Positions 15,466 to 22,529 of a stretch of DNA of 29,621 bases are shown piece by piece. Source of the stretch: JBGPYB01 sp041493035 (GTDB lineage: Bacteria > Acidobacteriota > Vicinamibacteria > Fen-336); contig JBGPYB010000044.1 of the NCBI GenBank assembly GCA_041493035.1, positions 1-29,621 of the forward strand, written 5' to 3'. How positions within the stretch are numbered: the first letter of the stretch is position 1; every line of letters starts with the position of its first letter. A program made the translations under genes and the position numbers. Under the pieces are notes generated by a model that saw only the letters and a list, made by a program, of their open reading frames with translations, was not told the DNA's origin and did no database searches.

Positions 15466-16592
15466 TGCCCACTCTCGAGACACGTTTGCTGTACGCCGCG
15501 TCGGAGCTGGATGCCGACGTCCTCTACGCCACCGGTTTCTTCGCCCCGGACCCCTTTCTGTTCATCCAGCGCGGCCAGGAGCGCATCCTGGTGATGAGCG
15601 ACCTCGAGATGGATCGAGCCCGCGCTCAGGCGCGAGTGGATCGCGTCTTGTCCTGGTCCAAGGTCGCGAAACGACTGGAGGCCGCGGGGGAGAAGGCCAC
15701 GGCGGCCGCCGTGATCGCGAGCGTCCTGAAGGAGCTGAAGGTGCGCCGCGTCGTCGTCCCGCGAAGCTTCTCGCTCGGTCTGGCGATGGAGCTCGACGAG
15801 CGAGGCGTGCGACTGGAGATGGGCCCCGATCCCTTCTGGCCCGAGCGTGCCCTCAAGGGCCCTTCCGAAGTGCGGGCGATCGAGACCGCGCTGCGGGCGG
15901 CCGAGGCAGGGCTCGAAGCCGGTATCGCGGCGCTTCGCTCGTGCCGCGTGGCGAAGGACGGCTACTTGAGGCGGGACAGGCGCCGATTCACCGCGGAGGA
16001 CCTTCGCGCCGCCGTGAACACGCGGATCATGGCCGAGGGTTGCCTGCCGTCCCACACCATCTGCGCTCCCGGAGATCAGGCGGTGGACCCCCACCAAGAG
16101 GGCCACGGTCCCATCAGGGCCCACGCGCCGGTCGTCATGGACATCTTCCCGCGGTCGGAGAAGACGGGTTACTTCGGCGATCTCACGCGGACCGTGGTCC
16201 GCGGACGGGCGAGCCATCGACTCCACGAGGTCTACGCCCTCGTCCACGCCGGCGTGCGGCTCGGTCACTCGCGGATTCGTGACGGTTCAGACGGTCCGTC
16301 CATCCACGGAGAGATCCACGCGCTTTTCGAGCGGCAGGGGTACAAGACGGGCATCCAGCGCGGCCGGATGCAGGGATTCTTCCATGGCACCGGTCACGGC
16401 CTCGGTCTCGAGATCCACGAGGCGCCGTCCATCTCGCCGCGGCCCTCGACGCTCCGCGCGGGCCATGTCGTCACGGTGGAGCCGGGGCTCTACTATCTCG
16501 GCCTCGGTGGCGTGCGGATCGAGGACGTGGCCCTCGTCACCAAGACCGGCTCCCGCAACCTGACTCGAGTTCCCAAGCAACTCGAGATCTGA
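15465..16592 (+). CDS. M24-family metallopeptidase (Xaa-Pro aminopeptidase-like)
   Basis: This 375-residue protein has an N-terminal creatinase-like domain (about 1-125) and a C-terminal pita-bread domain. All five metal ligands are present: D226 in MDIFPR, D239 in GDLTRT, H311 in GTGHGLGLEIHE, E339 in VEPGLYY and E353 in RIEDVALV. It should cleave N-terminal residues, often before proline, in the cytoplasm; there is no signal peptide. The ATG overlaps the preceding stop by one base, and the next gene starts 9 bases downstream. Exact specificity within the family (prolidase, Xaa-Pro aminopeptidase or another hydrolase) cannot be told. Confidence 0.92.
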   Translation: MPTLETRLLYAASELDADVLYATGFFAPDPFLFIQRGQERILVMSDLEMDRARAQARVDRVLSWSKVAKRLEAAGEKATAAAVIASVLKELKVRRVVVPRSFSLGLAMELDERGVRLEMGPDPFWPERALKGPSEVRAIETALRAAEAGLEAGIAALRSCRVAKDGYLRRDRRRFTAEDLRAAVNTRIMAEGCLPSHTICAPGDQAVDPHQEGHGPIRAHAPVVMDIFPRSEKTGYFGDLTRTVVRGRASHRLHEVYALVHAGVRLGHSRIRDGSDGPSIHGEIHALFERQGYKTGIQRGRMQGFFHGTGHGLGLEIHEAPSISPRPSTLRAGHVVTVEPGLYYLGLGGVRIEDVALVTKTGSRNLTRVPKQLEI

Positions 16593-16601
16593 GGAGGAAG
16601 C

Positions 16602-18275
16602 GTGCGCACCATTTCTGGTCTTGCCATCGCCGGTTGCCTGTCGGGATTTCTCGCCGGCGCCGTCTCCGCGGAGGCGCCGGATCAGACCCGCATCCAGAAG
16701 ATGACCGCGCGCTTTGCCCCCGTAGAGATCAAAGCCGACGCTTCGAAGCTGCCGAAGAACGAGCGACAGGCTCTCGCGAAGATCGTCGAAGCCGCCAGGC
16801 TCATGGATCCCTTGTTCCTGCGCCAGTCTTCGGCCACCAACGAGGCGCGGCTCCTGGAACTGGTGCGCGACGAGTCTCCTCTCGGCAAGGCTCGCCTCCA
16901 CTACTTCCTCGTCAACCAGGGTCCATGGGATCGTCTGGAGCACGACGCTCCCTTCCTTCCCGGTGTCGAGGCGAAGGCGGAGTCCGGAAACTTCTATCCC
17001 GCGGGCGCCACGCGCGAGGAGATGGACCAGTGGATGAAGGGTCTCGCGGGCCCCGAGAGGGACGCGGCCACGGGCTTCTTCACGACGATCCGGCGCGGCG
17101 CCGATGGCCGTTTCGCGGTAGTGCCGTACAGCCTCGAATACCAGGGAGAGCTGGCCCGGGCCTCGGCGCTCTTGCGCGAGGCGGCCGCCCTCACGACGCA
17201 GCCGAGCCTCAGAGCCTTTCTCGAGAAGCGGGCGGCCGCGTTTCTGAGCAACGACTATTACGAGAGCGACGTGGCGTGGATGGAGCTGGACGCGTCCATC
17301 GAGCCGACCATCGGGCCGTACGAGGTCTACGAGGACGGCTGGTTCAACTTCAAGGCCGCCTTCGAAGCTTTCGTGACTCTCCGCGACGACGCCGAGACCA
17401 CGAAGCTCGCGCGCTTCAGCGCCGAGCTTCAGGAACTGGAGGACCATCTCCCCATCGACCCACGCTTTCGCCGGAAGGCCCTCGGTGGCTTCTCTCCGAT
17501 TCGCGTGGTGAACGTCGTCTACTCGTCCGGAGACGGTAACCGCGGCGTGCAGACGACGGCCTACAACCTACCCAACGACGAGCGGGTCGTGGAGAAGATG
17601 GGTTCGAAGCGGGTCATGCTGAAGAACACCCAGGAGGCGAAGTTCCAGAAGGCGCTCATTCCCATTTCCAAGGTCGCTTTGGCGGCGGCGGACCAGCCGC
17701 TTCTCTCCTTCGACGCCTTCTTCACCCACACGCTGATGCACGAGCTGATGCACGGCCTCGGGCCGCAGACCATCACGGTCGGCGGCCGTGACACCACGGT
17801 GCGCCAGGAGCTGAAGGAGGCGAACGGTCCCCTCGAAGAGGCCAAGGCCGACATCTCCGGGCTCTGGGCGCTCCAGTACCTCATGGACAAGGGTGTTCTC
17901 GACAAGAAGCTGGAGCGATCGGTCTACACGACATTCCTCGCCTCGGGTTTTCGCACGCTCCGCTTCGGCCTGGGCGAGGCCCATGGGAAGGCCATGGCCA
18001 TCCAGATGAACTCTCTTGTGGACGCCGGAGCCTTCCAGGCGAATCCCGACGGGACGTTTGCCGTCGACCTTGCCAAAGCCAAGGCGGGAGCTTCGGCCCT
18101 GACGGGCGAGATCATGACGATCCAGGCGGGTGGCGACTACGCGAAGGCCAAGGAGATGCTCGCCCGCAGCGCCACGATCCGGCCCGAGGTGCAGAAGGTC
18201 ATCGACCGCCTGAGCGACGTCCCCGTGGACATCGAGCCTCGGTTTACGACGGCGGAGCAGCTCACCCCCCGCTGA
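16602..18275 (+). CDS. Exported zinc peptidase of dipeptidyl-peptidase III (M49)-like type
   Basis: This 557-residue exported protein has zinc motif HELMH (H380, E381, H384) followed by EEAKAD (412-417), which resembles the EECRAD second motif of dipeptidyl-peptidase III. Classical M49 enzymes have a six-residue HExxxH; here it is a normal HExxH followed by GLG. The N-terminal part is helical with aromatic-rich segments (YYESDVAWMELD, EVYEDGWFNFKA), as in bacterial M49-like hydrolases. The signal sequence has IAGC at 9-12, which could be a lipobox, although cleavage after VSA (23) is also possible. The GTG start is fixed by a strong GAGGAGG ending four bases upstream. It is the last gene of the peptidase run. 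Confidence 0.85.
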   Translation: MRTISGLAIAGCLSGFLAGAVSAEAPDQTRIQKMTARFAPVEIKADASKLPKNERQALAKIVEAARLMDPLFLRQSSATNEARLLELVRDESPLGKARLHYFLVNQGPWDRLEHDAPFLPGVEAKAESGNFYPAGATREEMDQWMKGLAGPERDAATGFFTTIRRGADGRFAVVPYSLEYQGELARASALLREAAALTTQPSLRAFLEKRAAAFLSNDYYESDVAWMELDASIEPTIGPYEVYEDGWFNFKAAFEAFVTLRDDAETTKLARFSAELQELEDHLPIDPRFRRKALGGFSPIRVVNVVYSSGDGNRGVQTTAYNLPNDERVVEKMGSKRVMLKNTQEAKFQKALIPISKVALAAADQPLLSFDAFFTHTLMHELMHGLGPQTITVGGRDTTVRQELKEANGPLEEAKADISGLWALQYLMDKGVLDKKLERSVYTTFLASGFRTLRFGLGEAHGKAMAIQMNSLVDAGAFQANPDGTFAVDLAKAKAGASALTGEIMTIQAGGDYAKAKEMLARSATIRPEVQKVIDRLSDVPVDIEPRFTTAEQLTPR

Positions 18276-18289
18276 TTGTTTCCGGGTGG

Positions 18290-18314
18290 GACCACATTCC
18301 GCCATAATGTGGTC
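18290..18314. promoter_or_regulatory. Perfect palindrome over the GntR gene promoter (operator)
   Basis: GACCACATT (18290-18298) and AATGTGGTC (18306-18314) form a perfect 9-bp inverted repeat around a 7-base centre. A CATAAT -10-like element (18303-18308) lies inside it, and the GntR start codons follow at 18317 and 18320. A dyad of this size over the promoter of a winged-helix repressor is the expected layout for autorepression. The centre-to-centre geometry fits a dimer binding two half sites. Confidence 0.65.
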
Positions 18315-18316
18315 AC

Positions 18317-19240
18317 GTGATGGACATAGTGCTGAACCGCAAGGCGGGCGTGCCTGTCCGGGATCAGATCCGGACGCAGCTCGAGCTGAAGATCCTGGGG
18401 GGAGAGCTGGCGGCGGGCCAGCGCCTTCCGAGCGTCAGGTCCCTGGCTCGACGGCTGCGGGTCCACGCCAACACGATCTCCGCGGCCTATCAGGAGCTCG
18501 AGGTGGCGGGGCAGCTCGAGCTGAGGCCGGGCTCGGGCGTCTTCGTGAAGCCTTCCGGAAGGAAGCAGATCGAGGAAGCCGAGGGCCTCGACGAGATGAT
18601 CCGGATTGCCCTCCAGAAGGCCTTCGACCGCGGGTACTCGGGGGAGCAGGTGAGGGGCGCTGTCCACCGATGGCTCGCCGCGGCCCCGCCCGACCGCGTC
18701 GTGGTGGTGGACCGATCCCGGGAGATGGCAGAGCTGCTGGCCCACGAGATCCAGCGCTCGCTCCGCGTCCCTGCCACCGCGCGCACTCTCGAAGAGGCGA
18801 GCCGAGAGCCCGCGGCGTTGTCGGGCGCCCTCGCCGTGGTTCTCCCGTACAACCTGCAGGCCGTTTCCGCCCTGCGACCGGGGGCGGCGGTCGAGGCCGT
18901 GAATCTGGAGGTCGCCATCGCCGTGCGGGATGCCATCCTGGCGCTGCCCGAAGGCACGATCGCCCTCGTCGTGTCCCACGCGGCGGCAGTCCTTCCCTTT
19001 GCCTCGGTGCTGTTCCGGAGCCTGCGCGGCGACGACCTCCTCGTGGAGACGCGTCTTCTCGCGGCCACGGAAGAATGGCAGAGGCTGGTGCTGGCCGCAG
19101 ACGTGGTCTTCGTCGATGCCCTCGCCGCGCCCGTCGTCCGGAAGGCGCGCCCGCGTCGCTTGCTCGAGGTGCACTTCCTTCCCGAGTCGGTTCATGAGCG
19201 CCTCAGGGATGCCCTGTCCGTGGTGGTTCCGCGCACCTGA
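18317..19240 (+). CDS. GntR-family (YtrA-like) transcriptional regulator with long C-terminal domain
   Basis: This 307-residue protein has a GntR winged helix at about 12-78: VPVRDQIRTQLELKILGGEL, then RLPSVRSLARRLRVHANTISAAYQELE, then the wing GSGVFV. This is the form seen in the YtrA branch, which often represses neighbouring transport genes. YtrA proteins usually end shortly after the winged helix. Here about 220 more residues follow, with alternating strands and helices (for example RVVVVDRSREMAELLA, ALAVVLPYN, TIALVVSHAAAVLPFA) that suggest a ligand-binding alpha/beta domain. The ligand is unknown. GTG 18317 or ATG 18320 are both possible. The perfect palindrome just upstream makes autoregulation likely. 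The gene downstream is a truncated thioredoxin-like gene. Confidence 0.85.
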   Translation: MMDIVLNRKAGVPVRDQIRTQLELKILGGELAAGQRLPSVRSLARRLRVHANTISAAYQELEVAGQLELRPGSGVFVKPSGRKQIEEAEGLDEMIRIALQKAFDRGYSGEQVRGAVHRWLAAAPPDRVVVVDRSREMAELLAHEIQRSLRVPATARTLEEASREPAALSGALAVVLPYNLQAVSALRPGAAVEAVNLEVAIAVRDAILALPEGTIALVVSHAAAVLPFASVLFRSLRGDDLLVETRLLAATEEWQRLVLAADVVFVDALAAPVVRKARPRRLLEVHFLPESVHERLRDALSVVVPRT

Positions 19241-19258
19241 ATCGTGCCATCCTGACGC

Positions 19259-19534
19259 ATGGCTGCTCGCATCCGCGCGCCCGAGTTTCCCGCGGACTTC
19301 GATTGGATCGGCACGCCGCGTCCGCTGAGGCTCGCGGAGCTGCGCGGCCACGTGGTGATCCTCGACTTCTGGACCTACTGCTGCATCAACTGCATGCACA
19401 CCCTTCCCGTGCTGGCGGCTCTCGAGGAGAAGCGTCGTCAGGAGCCGGTCGTCGTCATCGGCGTTCACTCCGCGAAGTTCGACGCGGAGGGGGACGCGGC
19501 GCGGATCCGCGAAGCGATGGCGCGACATGGCGTC
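19259..19534 (+). pseudogene. Truncated thioredoxin-like (NHL-repeat type) gene, 5' part only
   Basis: The first 92 codons encode a thioredoxin-like start: a hydrophobic strand VVILDFW, then TYCCINCMHTLPVL with CINC as the redox-type CxxC (C42, C45), then VVVIGVHSAKFDAE and an REAMARHGV helix. This matches the N terminus of thioredoxin-NHL-repeat proteins (NHLRC2-like), which continue for several hundred residues. After about codon 92 the frame turns into a basic, low-complexity sequence and runs antisense through the 3' end of the TonB receptor gene to 19723. No other frame continues the family. The gene was therefore cut between about 19534 and the TonB stop at 19583. A short expressed product is possible but unlikely. 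Confidence 0.75.
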
Positions 19535-19582
19535 GGCCCCAGCCGCGGGCGACGCCGCCGTGCCGCTTCCCGACCCGCGCTC

Positions 19583-22033
19583 CTAGCTCTTTCCTCCGAA
19601 GGTGTAGCGCACGCGGGCCGACAGGGTCCGCGGTGGGATCACATGGGTCCCGCCGAAGACCGACTGGATGTTGTAGACGCCGGCAGTGTCGAAGGCGTTC
19701 AGCAGATCAGCCTGAATCGATAGCGGAACGCCGTGCTTGGCGAGATCGAAGCCAAGGGAGAAGTTGGCGATGGTGCGGGGCTTGATGCGGTTCGGATCCA
19801 GATCGGCTCCGCTATTGACCTTCACGTAGGGAGCTGCGAAAGCGTTGTCGGGATCGGTGAGCAGGTCCTCCGGAGCCGCGTCGGTCACCAGGCCGGAGTC
19901 GTACCGGACGTTGGCACCGAGCCAAGCGCCGCTCTTGCCGAAGTCGTAAAGCAGCGCTCCCTGGATCTGGAGCTTCTGGTCGTGGTCGATGAGGAATGGA
20001 CCACCGGTAATGGCGTCGATGGCACCGACGTCGAGGAAGAGGCCTCCGACAGGTGGCGGCACGTAGATGGCATGGGTGCGGCCGAAGGAGAGGAATCCGC
20101 GAAGCCCGTGGGTCTGGGCCAGCTCCAGCCTCACGTCCCAGCCATTGTGACGCCCCTCGGTGAACGTGATCGGGAAGACGATCCCGGTGTTCAGGAACTG
20201 GTCCTGGTCGCCTGGATACGTAGCTCGGCGCCACCAGAGATCGGCATCGAGACGGAGCCTCGGGCCGATTGCCTGCTGGACGCCCACCAGGTAGGCGTTC
20301 TGACGCTCGGGGCGATTGAGCAGCACACCTCCACCCAGCTCCCGCGAGTCCCTGACCTCGGGCGGGACCACTGACGCGGCCAGCTCCGACGAGCCAAAGA
20401 GGATGTTCTCGTACTCGGGAGTCAGGAAGAGGCGATTGTAGGAGGCTCGCAGGACGGTCCCGGACCCGTGGATGTAGTAGGCGAGGCCGACTCGCGGCTG
20501 GAGCTGATCCTCGGTGGTCGGCAGGTTGTTGTGGTCGTAGCGGAGGCCGAGGTTGGCCGTGAAGCCCTTGTAGCGGACGTTGTCCTGGACGTAGCCCGCG
20601 GAGTAGGTCCCGGTCGCCTTGCCCTGGAAGACCAGGGGTTGGCCGCCCCGGCTCAGGTCGTAGGGCGCGAGGTCGGCGTTGTAGCCGTCGGACTCGGGGT
20701 CGTTGAAGCCGGGGTCCGTCAAGCCGAAGCCGAACGCCTCGTCGATCGGGAAGCTCTTGTAGACGCCTCCGACCTTCACTTCATGAGCCCCCCAGGCAAA
20801 CGTGAAGGAGGGGGCGATACTGTAGTTATCGAGAGTTCGCTCCGAGGTGGCCGTGACCGGAGTGTCGTTCGCGGAGGGGAGCAGCTGGAACTTGGCCAGC
20901 CGCGCCGATGCGGTCAGATCAAGGGTCGCTCTCGACGAGAGCAGGTGCGTCCAGCCCACGCCAAAGTTCTCGTCACGGCTCTTCACCTGCTGGTCTTGCC
21001 CGGCCGTCTCCTGGCCGTAGGTGTTGGGGACATCGCGATGAGTCCGGCCGATGAGCGCTGTCACCCGAACGGTGTCCTTGAGGTCCGGTGCCGCGTAGTC
21101 GAACCGCAGGAAGGCGCGTCCGGTGTTGCCGTTGTTGTGCAGGTTGTCGGGATTCACGGGATCCAGGAAGCGGTCGGACCTGGAGCCATTCAGGGACACA
21201 AAGAAGCCCGTCGTCTGCGAGCCGCCCGAGGCGGCAAGACCGCCCTCGTAGGTTCCGAACCGCGCTGCGCCGACGGAGACGTTCGCCTCGAAGGGTCTCG
21301 ACAGTCCGGACTTCGTGGCCAGGTTGATGACCGCGCCGACCTTCTCTCCGTATTCGGCGGGGACGTTGCCGTAGATGACCTCGATCGACTGGGCGATGCC
21401 GGGATCGATGGAGTTGGAGAAGGTGACGCCGGTCTGATCCGAGATGGTCTGGCCGTCGACCACGTACTGTCCCTGGCTGTGGAAGCCCTGGAAATGGAAG
21501 CGGCCGTTCTCGTCCTTGGCAAAGCCTGGCGTCGCCGTGATGAGATCCTCCATGGCTCGGCTGGCCGTGGTGGCCGCGGCCCGCGAGATGTAGGACTTGT
21601 CGATGTCGACGTGAGACGTCGAGGTGTCGGTCTCGAGCTGCGCGGCCGTCCTCTCGCCCGAAACCGTGAGGGTCTCGTTGAGCGAAACGAGCTTCAGCGA
21701 GACCGTGACCTCCAGAGGAATCGAGGATCGGACGTCGACGTTCTGGTGCAACGGCTGGAAGCCCTGAGCCTCCACGTGAAGCGCGTACGGGTTGAAGGGC
21801 ACGTTGAAGAACTGGAAGGTCCCATCGGAGGCGGCGGCCGTCTCCGCCGTGAAGCCGGTGATGTCGTTGCGGAGCTGAAGCGCCACGGCCGCCATCGGCT
21901 GGCCGTCGGGGCCGACGACTTTGCCGCGCACGGCGCCGGCGCCGGCGGCGTGGACTGGCGACGTCTGGAAGCAGAGAACGGAGACGAGAAGCAAAGAAGC
22001 GACGAACCTCACGGATCGGCGAGCGCATTCCAT
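19583..22033 (-). CDS. TonB-dependent outer-membrane receptor with carboxypeptidase-regulatory-like domain
   Basis: This 816-residue protein has a signal peptide (about 1-29). An Ig-like carboxypeptidase-regulatory domain follows (about 33-120: VRGKVVGPDGQPMAAVALQL, then DGTFQFFNVPFNPYAL). The plug (about 130-250) includes MEDLITATPGF, YVVDGQTISDQTG and the IEVIYGNVPAEYGEKVGAVINLATKSG region, and the barrel ends in RVRYTFGGKS. Such receptors import metal complexes, peptides, sugars or other large ligands using TonB energy. The ligand is not evident. The ATG at 22033 is supported by AGGAG eight bases upstream. The small Cys/His-rich secreted protein starts the same transcript 73 bases upstream, which hints at a metal. 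The 3' end abuts the truncated thioredoxin-like gene. Confidence 0.92.
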   Translation of the reverse strand: MECARRSVRFVASLLLVSVLCFQTSPVHAAGAGAVRGKVVGPDGQPMAAVALQLRNDITGFTAETAAASDGTFQFFNVPFNPYALHVEAQGFQPLHQNVDVRSSIPLEVTVSLKLVSLNETLTVSGERTAAQLETDTSTSHVDIDKSYISRAAATTASRAMEDLITATPGFAKDENGRFHFQGFHSQGQYVVDGQTISDQTGVTFSNSIDPGIAQSIEVIYGNVPAEYGEKVGAVINLATKSGLSRPFEANVSVGAARFGTYEGGLAASGGSQTTGFFVSLNGSRSDRFLDPVNPDNLHNNGNTGRAFLRFDYAAPDLKDTVRVTALIGRTHRDVPNTYGQETAGQDQQVKSRDENFGVGWTHLLSSRATLDLTASARLAKFQLLPSANDTPVTATSERTLDNYSIAPSFTFAWGAHEVKVGGVYKSFPIDEAFGFGLTDPGFNDPESDGYNADLAPYDLSRGGQPLVFQGKATGTYSAGYVQDNVRYKGFTANLGLRYDHNNLPTTEDQLQPRVGLAYYIHGSGTVLRASYNRLFLTPEYENILFGSSELAASVVPPEVRDSRELGGGVLLNRPERQNAYLVGVQQAIGPRLRLDADLWWRRATYPGDQDQFLNTGIVFPITFTEGRHNGWDVRLELAQTHGLRGFLSFGRTHAIYVPPPVGGLFLDVGAIDAITGGPFLIDHDQKLQIQGALLYDFGKSGAWLGANVRYDSGLVTDAAPEDLLTDPDNAFAAPYVKVNSGADLDPNRIKPRTIANFSLGFDLAKHGVPLSIQADLLNAFDTAGVYNIQSVFGGTHVIPPRTLSARVRYTFGGKS

Positions 22034-22105
22034 GAATGAATCTCCTCTGACACGTACACGTAGCGGCTGAGCCAGGGCACGCGCCCGGGCTGGAACGAAG
22101 GGCTG

Positions 22106-22387
22106 CTATGCGAGAGGAGGTCCGCGGGACGCGGACGAAGGGACGGTCGGATTGAGGACGGTCGCGACGAGGTCCGGCGCCACGTACCCAACGATGTGGA
22201 GGCAGGCAGCAACCGGGACGTGGACGTCGGGCACCGCGGCCGTGCCGAGGTGCGCCGCGCAGACGATGCAGTGGGTCTCGACGGCGCAGCCGTCATCGGT
22301 GTGGGGGAGGTAGCTTTCGAGGGACAGCGCTCCGATCGCCGTCAGCGCGGCGATGGTCAAGGCGAGACGTCTCCACCCAGCGCGCAT
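22106..22387 (-). CDS. Small Cys/His-rich exported protein (DUF2946-like)
   Basis: This 93-residue protein has a basic start and a hydrophobic segment (about 6-22) that is a signal peptide or anchor. Then comes a dense cluster of Cys and His: H29, C34, H39, C40, C43, H46, followed by H56, C62 and H64. The arrangement of an N-terminal helix, then H and C-x5-C-x2-C-x2-H, resembles small DUF2946-type proteins often found by outer-membrane copper or metal genes. I cannot prove that identity. ATG 22387 is used; GTG 22396 would add three residues. A promoter ends 11 bases upstream, so the message is near leaderless. The TonB receptor follows in the same direction. Confidence 0.65.
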   Translation of the reverse strand: MRAGWRRLALTIAALTAIGALSLESYLPHTDDGCAVETHCIVCAAHLGTAAVPDVHVPVAACLHIVGYVAPDLVATVLNPTVPSSASRGPPLA

Positions 22388-22398
22388 CCTCAACACGG

Positions 22399-22427
22399 AG
22401 GGTAGTCACAAGCTGGGCGCGCGTCAA
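22399..22427 (-). promoter_or_regulatory. Candidate promoter of the Cys/His-rich protein and TonB receptor
   Basis: Reading leftward, TTGACG (22427-22422), a 17-base spacer and TACCCT (22404-22399), ending 11 bases before ATG 22387. The rest of the gap up to 22529 holds no gene and no clear terminator for the upstream membrane protein. Confidence 0.5.
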
Positions 22428-22529
22428 CGGCTGGCACTAGACCAGCTCCTCCCTCCAGAGCCAGCAGAAGCGGTGTCGAGGCCCCAAGGCTTCATCGACA
22501 AGCGGATGAGTACTGGGCCGACGGGGGCC

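Noticed and set aside
20468..22039. 523-codon plus-strand open frame
   Set aside because: It is antisense to the TonB receptor. Val/Gly/Glu/Arg-rich shadow with no motif.
22397..22529. Search for a small gene or terminator in the 133-base gap
   Set aside because: Only the promoter at 22399-22427 is supported. The possible GCTGGC/GCCAGC pairing has a loop of over 20 bases and is not convincing.
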